From: JBDNFP01 sp041689775
Lineage (GTDB): Bacteria; Bacteroidota; Bacteroidia; Cytophagales; Spirosomataceae
Direction: 5' to 3'
DNA: 29,384 bases
NCBI GenBank assembly: GCA_041689775.1
Contig: JBDNFP010000063.1
Coordinates: 1-29,384, forward strand
The position numbers were made by a program, and so were the translations under genes. Positions 16,358 to 25,687 of this stretch are shown piece after piece; the stretch's first letter is position 1, and every line of letters begins with the position of its first letter. Below the pieces are notes generated by a model. It ran no database searches, was not told the origin of the DNA, and saw only the letters and a list, made by a program, of their open reading frames with translations.

Positions 16358-19300
16358 ATGACAAATTTCGGTCGTTTTTGGATGCTTTGTCTACTTCTCT
16401 CGGGAGTAATGCACAGTGCATACGCACAAAGAATCATTACCGGTAGGGTTACCTCCACCTCTGACGGTTCAACCTTACCGGGGGTCAACGTGGTGGTCAA
16501 AGGAAGTACAAACGGAACCAGTACTGATGCCGATGGAAGGTATAGTATCTCTACCGCTTCGGGTACCCTCACGCTCACATTCTCCTTTATTGGTTTAGAA
16601 CCTCAGGACATTACCGTTGGTACCGGTCGCTCGGTGGTAAATGTAGAAATGGCCGAAAGCGCTACCGAACTAACACAGGTTGTGGTAACGGGGTATAATC
16701 AAACCCAGCGTAGGGATGTAATCGGTGCTATTACCTCCATAAAGAGCGATAAGTTTAAGGATATTCCGGTCACAGGTATTGATCAAGCCCTGCAAGGGCA
16801 AGCCTCCGGCGTTCAGATTTCCCAATCGTCCGGTACTCCCGGTGGAGGTATCTCCGTAAGAATCCGGGGAAATACGTCCATCTCGGCCTCTAACCGTCCG
16901 TTATTTATCGTGGACGGTATACCCGTGTACGACGGGCCGGTTTCGGACCGTAACTTCGGTGGCCAGCAAGACAATACGCTTGCCATCATCAATCCCAATG
17001 ACATTGAGTCCATTGAGGTATTGAAAGATGCATCGGCTAAGGCCATTTACGGGTCGCGGGGTGCCAACGGGGTAGTGATTATTACGACTAAGCGGGGCCG
17101 AAACAACAAAACTACCATCACCGCTGATGTGCAACGTGGTCTGACGGACATCGTACGTCGCCCTAGTCTATTAAACGCCACTCAACTGTTGGACTTACAG
17201 CGAGAAGCCGTTACCAACGCTGGTCAGAATCCAGATAAGCAGGGTTTGATCAGAGGCGTAACCGACGGGGTAAATACCAACTGGTTAGATGCCATTTTAC
17301 GCCAGGGTGTATTGCAGCAATACCAGATATCAGCTTCCGGCGGAAACGACCGCACCCGCTTTTATTTAAGCGGTAATGTTCGCGACGAAGAAGGTGTTCA
17401 GCTTAAAAACCGCTTTACCCGGTACAGCGGCGCGCTCAACCTCGACCATAAAGCTAGCTCACGGCTCAGCCTCGGTGCCAACATTAATATGTCCCTTAGC
17501 CAGAACGACCGCGTGAAAGGTGATAATTTTCTAGATGGAGTATACTCGGGTGCCATCAAGAGCCTACCCTACTATTCGCCCTATGACGAACAGTCAAAAC
17601 TTTATGGTCCCAATAGCATAGGGTATGCCGGGTTTCCTAACTTCAACCCCGTTGGACAAGCGGTATTACCCCGTTTTACTACCTATGGCTTAAAGATACT
17701 AGCCGGAGTAAATGCTGATTACGAGATCTTGAAGAATTTAAAATTCAGGACAAAGTTCAGCATGGACTACAACAACGCCGAAGAAGATCAGTACGAGCCG
17801 TCAGGTACCGCCATCGGCGGATTTTTACCATCGGTCGGCGGGAAAGGCTACGGGGTATACATTACCAATACGAACTATACCCTCATTAATTCGAATGTAC
17901 TTACCTACTACTTATCGCTGAACGATAACCACCATTTTAACATCCTGGCTGGAAACGAAATCATTCATACCGTGGGCCGCTCCTCCTCCGTTACGGGGCG
18001 TTTATTTCCAAGTGACGACTTTACCTACATCAATTCAGCCGGTATTGTTGACGCCGGAGGCTCAGGGTTCGGACAGAACGGTCTGGTATCTTTCTTTGGA
18101 GAAGTAAAGTATGACTACAAAAGTAAGTATCTACTGGGTATTACCTCCCGGTACGATGGTTCGTCCCGTTTTGGCCAAAATCGCCGCTTTGGAATATTCC
18201 CTTCTATATCGGCCGGCTGGCGCGTTTCTGAGGAAAAATTCATGCAATCCGTTCCGTTCATCAGCGATCTTAAACTTCGGGGTAGCTACGGCTTTACCGG
18301 AAACGAGCGGATAGGCAACTTTCAATTTCTGGGTACCTGGGCCAGCGTAACCTACAATGGTGCCACCGGAGTGGGCCCATCCAACCTCAGCAACCCCAAC
18401 CTTCAATGGGAGCGCACCCGCGAATCAAACATCGGAATTGATGCTGCTTTCTGGAACGGCCGCTTTACCGTTACGGCCGATGCCTACAGCAACCTGACCG
18501 ATAATCTACTCTTTGCCGAACCAATCCCGCTAACCACTGGTTTCGGAAGTATTCAGGGTAATATTGGTAAAATCTCAAACAAAGGAATAGAGTTAACCCT
18601 TTCCTCCGTCAACGTTGACCGGGCAGTACGTTGGAACACTGACTTAAACCTGACAAAAAATATTAATAACGTAGTATCCCTGGCCAACCAAGACACACTT
18701 TTCCGGGGATACTCCGCCAACGGAGTGGGCGCGACCAATGCCATTTTGGAAGGCTCACCGCTTGGTACTTTTTGGGGACTAAAATTCCTGGGTGTTGACC
18801 CCGCCACGGGTGACGCCATCTACCAGGATGTAAACGGAGACGGTCGCATTACGCCCGACGATGGCCAGGTTATTGGCAACGCCCAACCCAAGTTATTTGG
18901 TGGCTTTACCAACCGGATTTCTTACAAAGGATTCGACCTAAGTATTTTCTTCCAGTTTATGTACGGAAATAAAACGTTAAACTTTACCAATACCACGCTC
19001 GTAAATACCGGGGCCAATATTCAAAATAATCAATCAGAAGCCGCACTACGTCGCTGGAAAAAAGAAGGCGATATTACCGACGTACCACGTTATGTACTGG
19101 GTAATACACACAACAATTTCCACAGTAGTCGTTTCTTAGAAGACGGCTCCTATCTCCGACTGAAAAACCTCTCTTTTGGTTATAACTTACCAACGCGTTG
19201 GGTTAGTAAAGCAAAGCTTGGTAGTGTAAGGGTATTTGTCTCTGGCACTAACCTCTGGACCCTCACCGCCTATTCAGGAGCTGACCCGGAAGTAAGTACA

Positions 19301-19390
19301 CTGGATGGTTCAACTTCTGCCCAGGGAATCGACTTCTTTACCCTACCGCAGGTGAAGACCTACCTTATGGGCTTAACGGTTAAATTCTAA
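16358..19390 (+). CDS. SusC/RagA-type TonB-dependent transporter (second copy)
   Basis: This 1010-residue protein is a second SusC-type importer, clearly paralogous to the one at 11637-14684. It has a signal peptide ending SAYAQ, a carboxypeptidase-regulatory-like domain (GRVTSTSDGSTLPGVNVVVK), VVVTGYNQTQ in place of the usual GYGTQ near residue 110, a plug with IEVLKDASAKAIYGSRGANG, and a barrel ending TYLMGLTVKF. Near residue 823 the sequence DVNGDGRITPDD is a calcium-loop-like motif common in SusC proteins and absent from the first copy. Its SusD partner follows within 61 bases. The repertoire suggests that the two pairs take up related but different substrates. Confidence 0.95.
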   Translation: MTNFGRFWMLCLLLSGVMHSAYAQRIITGRVTSTSDGSTLPGVNVVVKGSTNGTSTDADGRYSISTASGTLTLTFSFIGLEPQDITVGTGRSVVNVEMAESATELTQVVVTGYNQTQRRDVIGAITSIKSDKFKDIPVTGIDQALQGQASGVQISQSSGTPGGGISVRIRGNTSISASNRPLFIVDGIPVYDGPVSDRNFGGQQDNTLAIINPNDIESIEVLKDASAKAIYGSRGANGVVIITTKRGRNNKTTITADVQRGLTDIVRRPSLLNATQLLDLQREAVTNAGQNPDKQGLIRGVTDGVNTNWLDAILRQGVLQQYQISASGGNDRTRFYLSGNVRDEEGVQLKNRFTRYSGALNLDHKASSRLSLGANINMSLSQNDRVKGDNFLDGVYSGAIKSLPYYSPYDEQSKLYGPNSIGYAGFPNFNPVGQAVLPRFTTYGLKILAGVNADYEILKNLKFRTKFSMDYNNAEEDQYEPSGTAIGGFLPSVGGKGYGVYITNTNYTLINSNVLTYYLSLNDNHHFNILAGNEIIHTVGRSSSVTGRLFPSDDFTYINSAGIVDAGGSGFGQNGLVSFFGEVKYDYKSKYLLGITSRYDGSSRFGQNRRFGIFPSISAGWRVSEEKFMQSVPFISDLKLRGSYGFTGNERIGNFQFLGTWASVTYNGATGVGPSNLSNPNLQWERTRESNIGIDAAFWNGRFTVTADAYSNLTDNLLFAEPIPLTTGFGSIQGNIGKISNKGIELTLSSVNVDRAVRWNTDLNLTKNINNVVSLANQDTLFRGYSANGVGATNAILEGSPLGTFWGLKFLGVDPATGDAIYQDVNGDGRITPDDGQVIGNAQPKLFGGFTNRISYKGFDLSIFFQFMYGNKTLNFTNTTLVNTGANIQNNQSEAALRRWKKEGDITDVPRYVLGNTHNNFHSSRFLEDGSYLRLKNLSFGYNLPTRWVSKAKLGSVRVFVSGTNLWTLTAYSGADPEVSTLDGSTSAQGIDFFTLPQVKTYLMGLTVKF

Positions 19391-19451
19391 ACTTCGTTAA
19401 TTGAAATCATTGATTCAGCTTTTAGCTATTATGGATAGTAATTTTTTAAAA

Positions 19452-20867
19452 ATGAATACATACACCACCAACTACTCACCTTTCAAAAAGGGAGTGATGC
19501 GCTTTGTGGGCGTACTGCTGGCATTTGTGGTAACCCTTAGCTCCTGCCGGGAGATTCTGGAACCACCACCGATAGATATACTAATCGATGATCTGGTACT
19601 CAACGAGGCCGCTGATGTAGACGCCGTCCGGCTGGGATTATACAATGCCTTCCGTGGTATGGGCTCGCTTATTATTGTTGCCGGTGATTTTACACCCGAT
19701 TATATTCAACACAACGGCACTTTTACGGTATATAATGAATTAGGGAACAAGCAGATTACGTCTACGAATGCCGCCGCTGAGGGACTGTGGGGAGCGGTTT
19801 ATAGTACAGTTTATGTAGCCAACTTCATTGAAGAACGTATCAATAACGTACCTGGTGTGACCGAAGCTACCCGTAAACGGGTACTAGCCGAGGCTCGTTT
19901 TCTCCGCGGCCTCGCCAATTTTGTGGGTGCCTACTCATTTGGTAGTATCCCCAAAGTTATTACTACCGACATCGCAACAAACCGGGTGATTCCCAAAACT
20001 CCGCAGACCGAAATACTACAATCTGTGCTGGCGGATTATTCGGCAGCTTTGCCTGACCTTCCCGCTACTAATAGCAATCGGATAACGGCCAAGAGCTTTG
20101 CTACCCAAAATGCCGCCCGTGCTGCCCTCGCCCGATACTTCCTCTACCAGGGTGATTGGGTACAAGCTGAAAAATACGCGACCGATATCATCAATACTAA
20201 ATTACAGACCCTACCGGTGAGCTATGCCGATGTAGCTTTTCAAGAATTTGATGACGAAAGTATTCTGGAAGTGGCCTATGCTAATAATTCCAGCGATGAC
20301 CCAGGTACCTCTACCTTCGGTCTCAATAATATTCTGGTGGGTCGTCGGGAGGTAATCCCTGCCAACACATACATCATTACCATGTTGGAGACAAATGCCG
20401 GAGAACGCCGCCAAACGATCTCCTTTAATACCCAATTGCAACGTGGACGTGATAATGGCTGGTCAGTAGTTAAGTACGGTTCTCCTGATCAAGCCAATAA
20501 CAATATTACCATTTTTCGCCTAGGCGAACAGTACCTGATCCGGGCCGAGGCCCGGGCCCGTCAGGGACGCATTGTGGGGGCAACTGGTGCGCAAGCCGAC
20601 CTGAATATCCTTCGTACCCGAGCCAAGGCGCCGGCCCTGACTGTTTCTACTCAGGAAAATGCTTTACAGGCCGTAGAAAAAGAGCGTATTTATGAACTTT
20701 CTTTTGAAGGACACCGCTGGTACGACCTCAGACGCACCGGGCGAATTCAAGCCGTGATGTCGGCGTTCTCGGCTAACTGGAACCAAAAGTTTGAACTTTG
20801 GCCAATTCCCCAAAGTGAAATACAGCGTAATTCAGCACTTTCGGGTGCTCAAAACCCCGGCTATTAA
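19452..20867 (+). CDS. SusD/RagB-type surface lipoprotein (second copy)
   Basis: This lipoprotein of about 471 residues pairs with the second SusC. The lipobox TLSSC follows the hydrophobic stretch FVGVLLAFVV. The start is uncertain: ATG at 19452 is used here, but ATG at 19431 and at 19497 are also possible, and the last gives the most compact signal peptide (MRFVG with Cys17). SusD features include LAEARFLRGLANFVGAYSFG, the TPR-like AARAALARYFLYQGDWVQAE, LGEQYLIRAEARARQGRI, YELSFEGHRWYDLRRTGRIQ and the closing PIPQSEIQRN with NPGY. It would bind substrate at the cell surface and close over SusC. The next lipoprotein gene starts 36 bases on. Confidence 0.92.
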   Translation: MNTYTTNYSPFKKGVMRFVGVLLAFVVTLSSCREILEPPPIDILIDDLVLNEAADVDAVRLGLYNAFRGMGSLIIVAGDFTPDYIQHNGTFTVYNELGNKQITSTNAAAEGLWGAVYSTVYVANFIEERINNVPGVTEATRKRVLAEARFLRGLANFVGAYSFGSIPKVITTDIATNRVIPKTPQTEILQSVLADYSAALPDLPATNSNRITAKSFATQNAARAALARYFLYQGDWVQAEKYATDIINTKLQTLPVSYADVAFQEFDDESILEVAYANNSSDDPGTSTFGLNNILVGRREVIPANTYIITMLETNAGERRQTISFNTQLQRGRDNGWSVVKYGSPDQANNNITIFRLGEQYLIRAEARARQGRIVGATGAQADLNILRTRAKAPALTVSTQENALQAVEKERIYELSFEGHRWYDLRRTGRIQAVMSAFSANWNQKFELWPIPQSEIQRNSALSGAQNPGY

Positions 20868-20903
20868 ACCCGAAAGGCTAACCATTTTTATATTAGATGC
20901 ACA

Positions 20904-21719
20904 ATGAAATTGATTCATAAAATACTATCCTTTGGCTTTGTTATCCTGCTAGTTTCGCTTGTAGCGTGCGAAGAACAAAAGATACTCTTTGAAGGTCCGT
21001 CTTTCGTTCGTTTTACGGATACCACCCTCACGTTCAAGGAAAGCTACGGATTGCCAGTCGAGGTTAAGTTACACATAGTAGGTAAACCCGTTAATAAATC
21101 CATAACCGTAAACTATGCCGTAGGTGGTACTGCCCGGGAAGGACGTGATTACAGCATAGAAGGCGTAAAAGGTTCGGTAATCATTCCGGCCAATAAGGCA
21201 TTTGGCACCATCACGATTAAGCTCATTAACAACGCCAATAATATACTGGATGCCCAAGATGTGGTATTTACCCTCACCGGGGTGAGTGAAACCGGATTGC
21301 AGGTGGGCTTCGGCAACAATAATATCATTGGTAAAACCATGCGCCTTACCATTCAGGATGACTGTTTACTAAGTGGCTTCTATGCCGGGACACGCCGGGG
21401 TTCTAACGAAGTGGTAAACAATATCGCTATTACCAGCCTAAACTGTAAAGACTACCAGGTCGCAAACTGGAACATCGGAGTGTTCAACTTTACCGCGATT
21501 AAGGCTACCATGAATTTTACGGATAACGGTGATAACACGCTGACGATTCCGACGCAAGTGAGTCCTGACCTTACAACTCCGTATGATACCCTTCGAGGAA
21601 CCGGAATATGGAACCCTCAGACCAAGGCAATACTTTTAAATGTCAAGTTAAAATTGCGGGTATCGGCTACTCGTGACACGGTCGTTACCGTTCCGTTCAC
21701 CTTTACTCCCCGACAATAA
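20904..21719 (+). CDS. Surface lipoprotein with Calx-beta-like domain
   Basis: This 271-residue lipoprotein has lipobox LVAC (Cys22) followed directly by EEQ, acidic residues that favour surface export. Residues of about 30-150 resemble a Calx-beta domain: ITVNYAVGGTAREGRDYSI, then GSVIIPANKAFGTITIKLIN and DVVFTLTGVSE. The remaining 120 residues after IQDDC are beta-rich and not recognised. It follows SusD by 36 bases, the place often held by an accessory substrate-binding lipoprotein (SusE/F-like), so it probably helps capture the substrate. It is not related to SusE by any motif I can see. The Calx-beta call is moderately sure; the ligand is unknown. Confidence 0.7.
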   Translation: MKLIHKILSFGFVILLVSLVACEEQKILFEGPSFVRFTDTTLTFKESYGLPVEVKLHIVGKPVNKSITVNYAVGGTAREGRDYSIEGVKGSVIIPANKAFGTITIKLINNANNILDAQDVVFTLTGVSETGLQVGFGNNNIIGKTMRLTIQDDCLLSGFYAGTRRGSNEVVNNIAITSLNCKDYQVANWNIGVFNFTAIKATMNFTDNGDNTLTIPTQVSPDLTTPYDTLRGTGIWNPQTKAILLNVKLKLRVSATRDTVVTVPFTFTPRQ

Positions 21720-21761
21720 GTTGTTCAATCACTGCGACATACATTATTACTACCAAGAATC

Positions 21762-22256
21762 ATGATCATAAATCGCTTACTTACCATAGCCGTCGGTGTT
21801 GCGCTATTAGCCCTCGGGAGTTGTTCTGAGAAGGTCGAGCCCAAGCCGCTTACGTATTCCCAATTGCTTACGGGTACCGAGAAAAAAACATGGACTCTTA
21901 CCTCGTTTGAAATTATTGACGAAGGGCAAGGTTCTGGCGTTGTTCCGGCTAGTAACCTATTTAATAACAACTGTGAGGCAGACGATCAATTTGTGTTTTA
22001 CGCCAACAGCGAGCGTAAATACGAGTACACCAACGGTCCTACCAAATGTGTGACCACCGAACCCGACATACTACTAACCGATACTTGGGCATTTACCAAT
22101 GCCAACGCCACCTTAGAGTTTGCGTTTCCGGTCCTAAGCACCGGCCGACTTCCGTTTATAGTGAAGTCGCTTACCAGCACGAGTATGACCATTGAAATCT
22201 ACCTGGGAGATATCGACGCGAGTTATCGCTTTATATTCAATTCCTCAACCAGGTAA
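21762..22256 (+). CDS. Small lipocalin-like lipoprotein
   Basis: This 164-residue protein has a lipoprotein signal with lipobox LGSC (Cys21). The mature part starts with LLTGTEKKTWTLTSFEII, continues with DDQFVFYANSERKYEY and DTWAFTNANATLEF, and ends in a strand-rich tail. This layout (a Trp-containing first strand, then Y-x-F strands and a W-x-F turn) matches the lipocalin-like lipoproteins common in Bacteroidota. Two Cys residues in NNNCEADD and TKCVTT may form a disulphide. It probably sits in the outer membrane as an accessory of the uptake system, 42 bases after the Calx-beta gene. Its ligand is unknown. Confidence 0.65.
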   Translation: MIINRLLTIAVGVALLALGSCSEKVEPKPLTYSQLLTGTEKKTWTLTSFEIIDEGQGSGVVPASNLFNNNCEADDQFVFYANSERKYEYTNGPTKCVTTEPDILLTDTWAFTNANATLEFAFPVLSTGRLPFIVKSLTSTSMTIEIYLGDIDASYRFIFNSSTR

Positions 22257-22258
22257 TC

Positions 22259-22280
22259 GCTATTCTTTTTTCTGAATAGC
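22259..22280 (+). terminator. Weak hairpin after the lipocalin-like gene
   Basis: GCTATTC at 22259-22265 pairs with GAATAGC at 22274-22280 around an eight-base T-rich loop, three bases after the stop codon. There is no T tract on the 3' side, so any termination would be partial. It may instead lower expression of the protease downstream. Confidence 0.3.
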
Positions 22281-22372
22281 TACGCAAATACTGTCCGACC
22301 ACTATGAGTTTGAAAAGTCAGCGAGCACGTAGCCCGCTATGACTCTGTTAAATTGTCAGAAACTATCACTTC

Positions 22373-24742
22373 ATGAAGCGTTATTACGTACTTAGTTTTC
22401 TAATTGTTTCCTGCCTGTTAGGATTCCGGTCCATGGCGCAGCCCGATCCTTGCGTGACCATGCAAATGGATAGCCTCCTTAGGGCTAAGAATCCTCGGAT
22501 GGGTTCATTACAGGATTTTGAAAATATTCTCCAAAGGAAGATCCAGGAGCGTACCGAGCTGGAAAAACTTGGAAAAATAACGCTCGAAACGCTTACCATC
22601 CCGGTGGTAGTACACATTATACACAACGGAGAAGCCGTTGGTCAGGGCCGAAACTTGACCTTGGCTCGAATCCAGGCGCAGCTAGAAACCCTAAATGAAG
22701 ATTTCAGAAGAAAGCCGGGTACGCCAGGCTTCAATACCGATTCACGGGGTGCCGACATTGAAGTCGATTTTTGCCTCGCCCGCATTGACCCACAGGGTCG
22801 TACCATGGCTGAGCCCGGCGTTGACCGCTTCAACGGTATCCGCGCCAGTTGGTCGCGCAATGACACGGAGAATATTCTGAAACCGAGTACAATTTGGGAT
22901 CCGGATAAATATTTCAACGTTTGGGTGCTGGATTTTGCTTCTACCGATGGCCAACTAGTAGGCTACGCGCAGTTTCCAAGTCTTTCATCACTATCTGGAA
23001 TTCCTGACAACAGCCCCCGTAATACCGACGGTGTAGTAATTCGGTATCAATCATTCGGTAATGTCTTAAAAGGAGAATTTCCCAACATGCCTGCCCCTTA
23101 CAACCGGGGCCGTACCCTCACCCACGAGGTAGGCCATTGGCTAGGGCTACGCCATATCTGGGGTGACGCTAACTGTGGTAACGATTTTTGTGATGATACC
23201 CCCTCGCAGGCTAGCGAAAGCAGGGGTTGCTCCGTGGGCCGTACCAGTTGTGGCAACGTTAATATGGTAGAAAACTACATGGATTACTCTGACGACGCCT
23301 GTATGAATATTTTCACCCGTGACCAGAAGATACGGATGCGAACCGTCATGGACCTCAGCCCACGACGTAATACATTGGCTCAGTCTAATCTATGCGGTAA
23401 TCTCGTGGCTGGTCCTCCTGGCCCCAATTTCCGCGCCGAAACACGACAGATTCTACTCAGCGGTCAAGTACGTTTTACCGACTTATCTTCGAATTTCCCG
23501 AACCGCTGGTTCTGGAAATTCGAAGGCGGTAACCCGGCCAACTCTACCGAGCAAAATCCCGTCGTGACCTACAATACCCCCGGCAGATTTAGGGTAACCT
23601 TAGCGTCAGCCAACAATACTGGGGTGTCTGATACTCTAAAACGTGCTGCTTATATTGAAGTATTAAACGTAGGCCTCTGTGCTGACAAAACAAACTTCGA
23701 GGGTACGGCCACGGTGATCCGCGATACTACAAAAATAGGCTATGTCTCCGGTCAGAATGGCCGGCAGGTAGCTGCCATATCCGAGTTTTTCGACAATCCT
23801 CTGGGGTATACCAATTTGGGGGGCGCTACCATCCGTTTTGGTAAGGCTTTTGCCCGAGCAGGAGCGGAAAGCGAAGCAACCGTCCGCGTGACGGTTTGGA
23901 ATGCCCGTGGTTTTCAGGGTGGACCCGGTGCTATACTCGAAGAAAGAGAAATACCCATCCGGCGTATTATAAGCGACATTGCCAATAACCGGGCCACTGA
24001 CTTTACGTTTGAAAGACAAGTACCTCTTTCTGGCTTACCCTTCCATATTGGTTTGCAACTAGCCTACGCCGGTGATTCCATCGCACTTACGACCACCAAA
24101 AACGGAGAATCACTACGAGGAACCGCCTGGGAATTAAGTAAAGAAGGAGAGTGGGACCTTCTCCTTCGCCGGACAGGACTGAACATTGCCCATGATATAA
24201 CCGCTAAGGTAGGTATGAAGCCTTCGGTACTAATATCTGCCTCCGCTCAGTTTATCACGCCCGGTGAGAGCGTTACGTTACAAGCACGTGGTGCCAGTAT
24301 CTACACCTGGTCACCCGCAACGGGATTAAATACCACTCTGGGGCCTCAAGTCATTGCGCGGCCTACCCAAACCATCACCTATTCCGTAAAAGGCACCGGC
24401 GCTGATGTTTGCGGGGATAGTACATCGGCCATTTTATTCGTTCGAAATGTACAAGTTTTAGGTAATGAGCCTTCATCGAGTCAGCTTTTGGAGAAAACGG
24501 TAGTACTAACTCCCAACCCTAACAACGGTTTATTTGAATTAAAAATGAGCAATAGCCTGCGCGGCACTATCGCAGTAGCCGTGTATAGCCTGAATGGAGC
24601 GGTAATAAACCAAAATTCCTTCTTCAAGGAAACAGACGAAATAAGTCTACCGGTTGATATTCGAAAAATGCCAACGGGTACTTACATTGTAGAAGTGGTG
24701 ATAGAAGAACTCTCGGTCCGAAAACGAGTACTTAAAAACTAG
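22373..24742 (+). CDS. Secreted M43 zinc metalloprotease with PKD domain and type IX sorting tail
   Basis: This 789-residue protein is a pappalysin/cytophagalysin-type protease that cuts proteins outside the cell. A signal peptide (MKRYYVLSFLIVSCLLGFRS, then MAQ) is followed by a pro-region and the M43 catalytic domain. The zinc site HEVGHWLGLRH gives His251, Glu252, His255 and His261, and the Met-turn is ENYMDYSDD with Met303. Disulphide-prone Cys pairs lie between them, as usual in this family. A PKD-like domain spans about 352-432 (WFWKFEGGNPANSTEQNPVV), followed by a beta-rich region not recognised. The last 75 residues, with LTPNPNNGLFEL and GTYIVEVV, are a type A sorting domain for type IX secretion. 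It lies 116 bases after the lipocalin-like gene and may share its transcript. Confidence 0.93.
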   Translation: MKRYYVLSFLIVSCLLGFRSMAQPDPCVTMQMDSLLRAKNPRMGSLQDFENILQRKIQERTELEKLGKITLETLTIPVVVHIIHNGEAVGQGRNLTLARIQAQLETLNEDFRRKPGTPGFNTDSRGADIEVDFCLARIDPQGRTMAEPGVDRFNGIRASWSRNDTENILKPSTIWDPDKYFNVWVLDFASTDGQLVGYAQFPSLSSLSGIPDNSPRNTDGVVIRYQSFGNVLKGEFPNMPAPYNRGRTLTHEVGHWLGLRHIWGDANCGNDFCDDTPSQASESRGCSVGRTSCGNVNMVENYMDYSDDACMNIFTRDQKIRMRTVMDLSPRRNTLAQSNLCGNLVAGPPGPNFRAETRQILLSGQVRFTDLSSNFPNRWFWKFEGGNPANSTEQNPVVTYNTPGRFRVTLASANNTGVSDTLKRAAYIEVLNVGLCADKTNFEGTATVIRDTTKIGYVSGQNGRQVAAISEFFDNPLGYTNLGGATIRFGKAFARAGAESEATVRVTVWNARGFQGGPGAILEEREIPIRRIISDIANNRATDFTFERQVPLSGLPFHIGLQLAYAGDSIALTTTKNGESLRGTAWELSKEGEWDLLLRRTGLNIAHDITAKVGMKPSVLISASAQFITPGESVTLQARGASIYTWSPATGLNTTLGPQVIARPTQTITYSVKGTGADVCGDSTSAILFVRNVQVLGNEPSSSQLLEKTVVLTPNPNNGLFELKMSNSLRGTIAVAVYSLNGAVINQNSFFKETDEISLPVDIRKMPTGTYIVEVVIEELSVRKRVLKN

Positions 24743-24977
24743 CTAGCTTATAAAATTGAGTACCTGTGCAAAATTAATTTGCATTTAAAGACTAATAAAA
24801 TTGGCTATAATAAGATTATATTTAGGCAAATAAGTGCTAAGGCATAATTAGTTTGTATTATTAATTTAGTCAAGTCAATGGCTAATATTCTCTTTATTAA
24901 ATACTTACAAAAGTATAACAGCTACAAGCTATCAGCTACTTAAGAAACTAGTAACTAACGACCGCGTGGTGGGCTAC
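24743..24977. other. A/T-rich gap between convergent genes
   Basis: This 235-base gap separates the protease and response-regulator genes, which end towards each other. It contains a near-palindrome at 24767-24783 (TGCAAA, five bases, TTTGCA). No strong terminator with a T tract was found on either strand and no small gene is convincing. Confidence 0.35.
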
Positions 24978-25679
24978 CTAATTACAAAAAGCTACTTGTA
25001 AGTATTCTTTTAACGCCATACTTACCAACTCGGCCGTATTTTTCACTCTTGCTTTTCGAATGATGCTCGCCCGCTGATTCGCTACCGTATGCGAACTGAC
25101 CTCGAATCGCTCGGCAATCTCCTTACTACTCATACCTTCGGTCAGGCATTGCAAGATCTGATATTCGCGAGTCGTAACTTTGTTCCAGATGGAGGCAGAT
25201 GAACTGCCCCTTGCTTGTGAATCAACACTTCTCAGATTACTTCTGGGTACAATCAGATTTCTGATAATAACGGAGGAAGCATTCGGTGGATAATATAACT
25301 CACCACCATGCACAGTCCGAATTGCTTTTAGTATTTCTTCCTGATCAGTATCTTTCAATAAATAGCCAGAAGCCCCATTCTGAACAGCGCTCAAAATATA
25401 GTCAGGATTGTTGTGCATACTAAACACCAAAATCCGAACCCCGGGGAAAGACCGGGCTACTTCTTTGGTTACCTCGATTCCAGACATCCGGGGCATTGTA
25501 ATATCCAATAATATTACATCCGGTTGGGTTTCGGGAATCATGTCCAAGGCATCGTCGCCATCCGAAGCCTCTCCCACAATTTCGATATCTGCCTCGTCCT
25601 CTAATAGGTTGAGGAGTCCTTTCCTGACAACAGAATGGTCATCCACAATTAAGATTCGTATTGGTATATCGACTGGCAT
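24978..25679 (-). CDS. NarL/FixJ-type response regulator
   Basis: This 233-residue regulator has a receiver domain (about 7-125) and a LuxR-type DNA-binding domain (about 165-226). In the receiver, the acidic pair is Asp13-Asp14, the phosphorylated residue should be Asp59 (VILLDITMP), and Ser87 and Lys109 complete the active site. The helix-turn-helix is TTREYQILQCLTEGMSSKEI followed by AERFEVSSHTVANQRASI. It starts eight bases after the kinase stop, so the two form an operon and a cognate pair. Given the neighbours, it probably controls nitrate or nitrite genes. A 40-residue linker (about 127-166) is less conserved. Confidence 0.92.
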   Translation of the reverse strand: MPVDIPIRILIVDDHSVVRKGLLNLLEDEADIEIVGEASDGDDALDMIPETQPDVILLDITMPRMSGIEVTKEVARSFPGVRILVFSMHNNPDYILSAVQNGASGYLLKDTDQEEILKAIRTVHGGELYYPPNASSVIIRNLIVPRSNLRSVDSQARGSSSASIWNKVTTREYQILQCLTEGMSSKEIAERFEVSSHTVANQRASIIRKARVKNTAELVSMALKEYLQVAFCN

Positions 25680-25687
25680 AGAATGAG

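Noticed and set aside
18837..18872. Candidate EF-hand calcium protein inside the second SusC
   Set aside because: It is an internal loop of the transporter, common in this family, not a separate domain.
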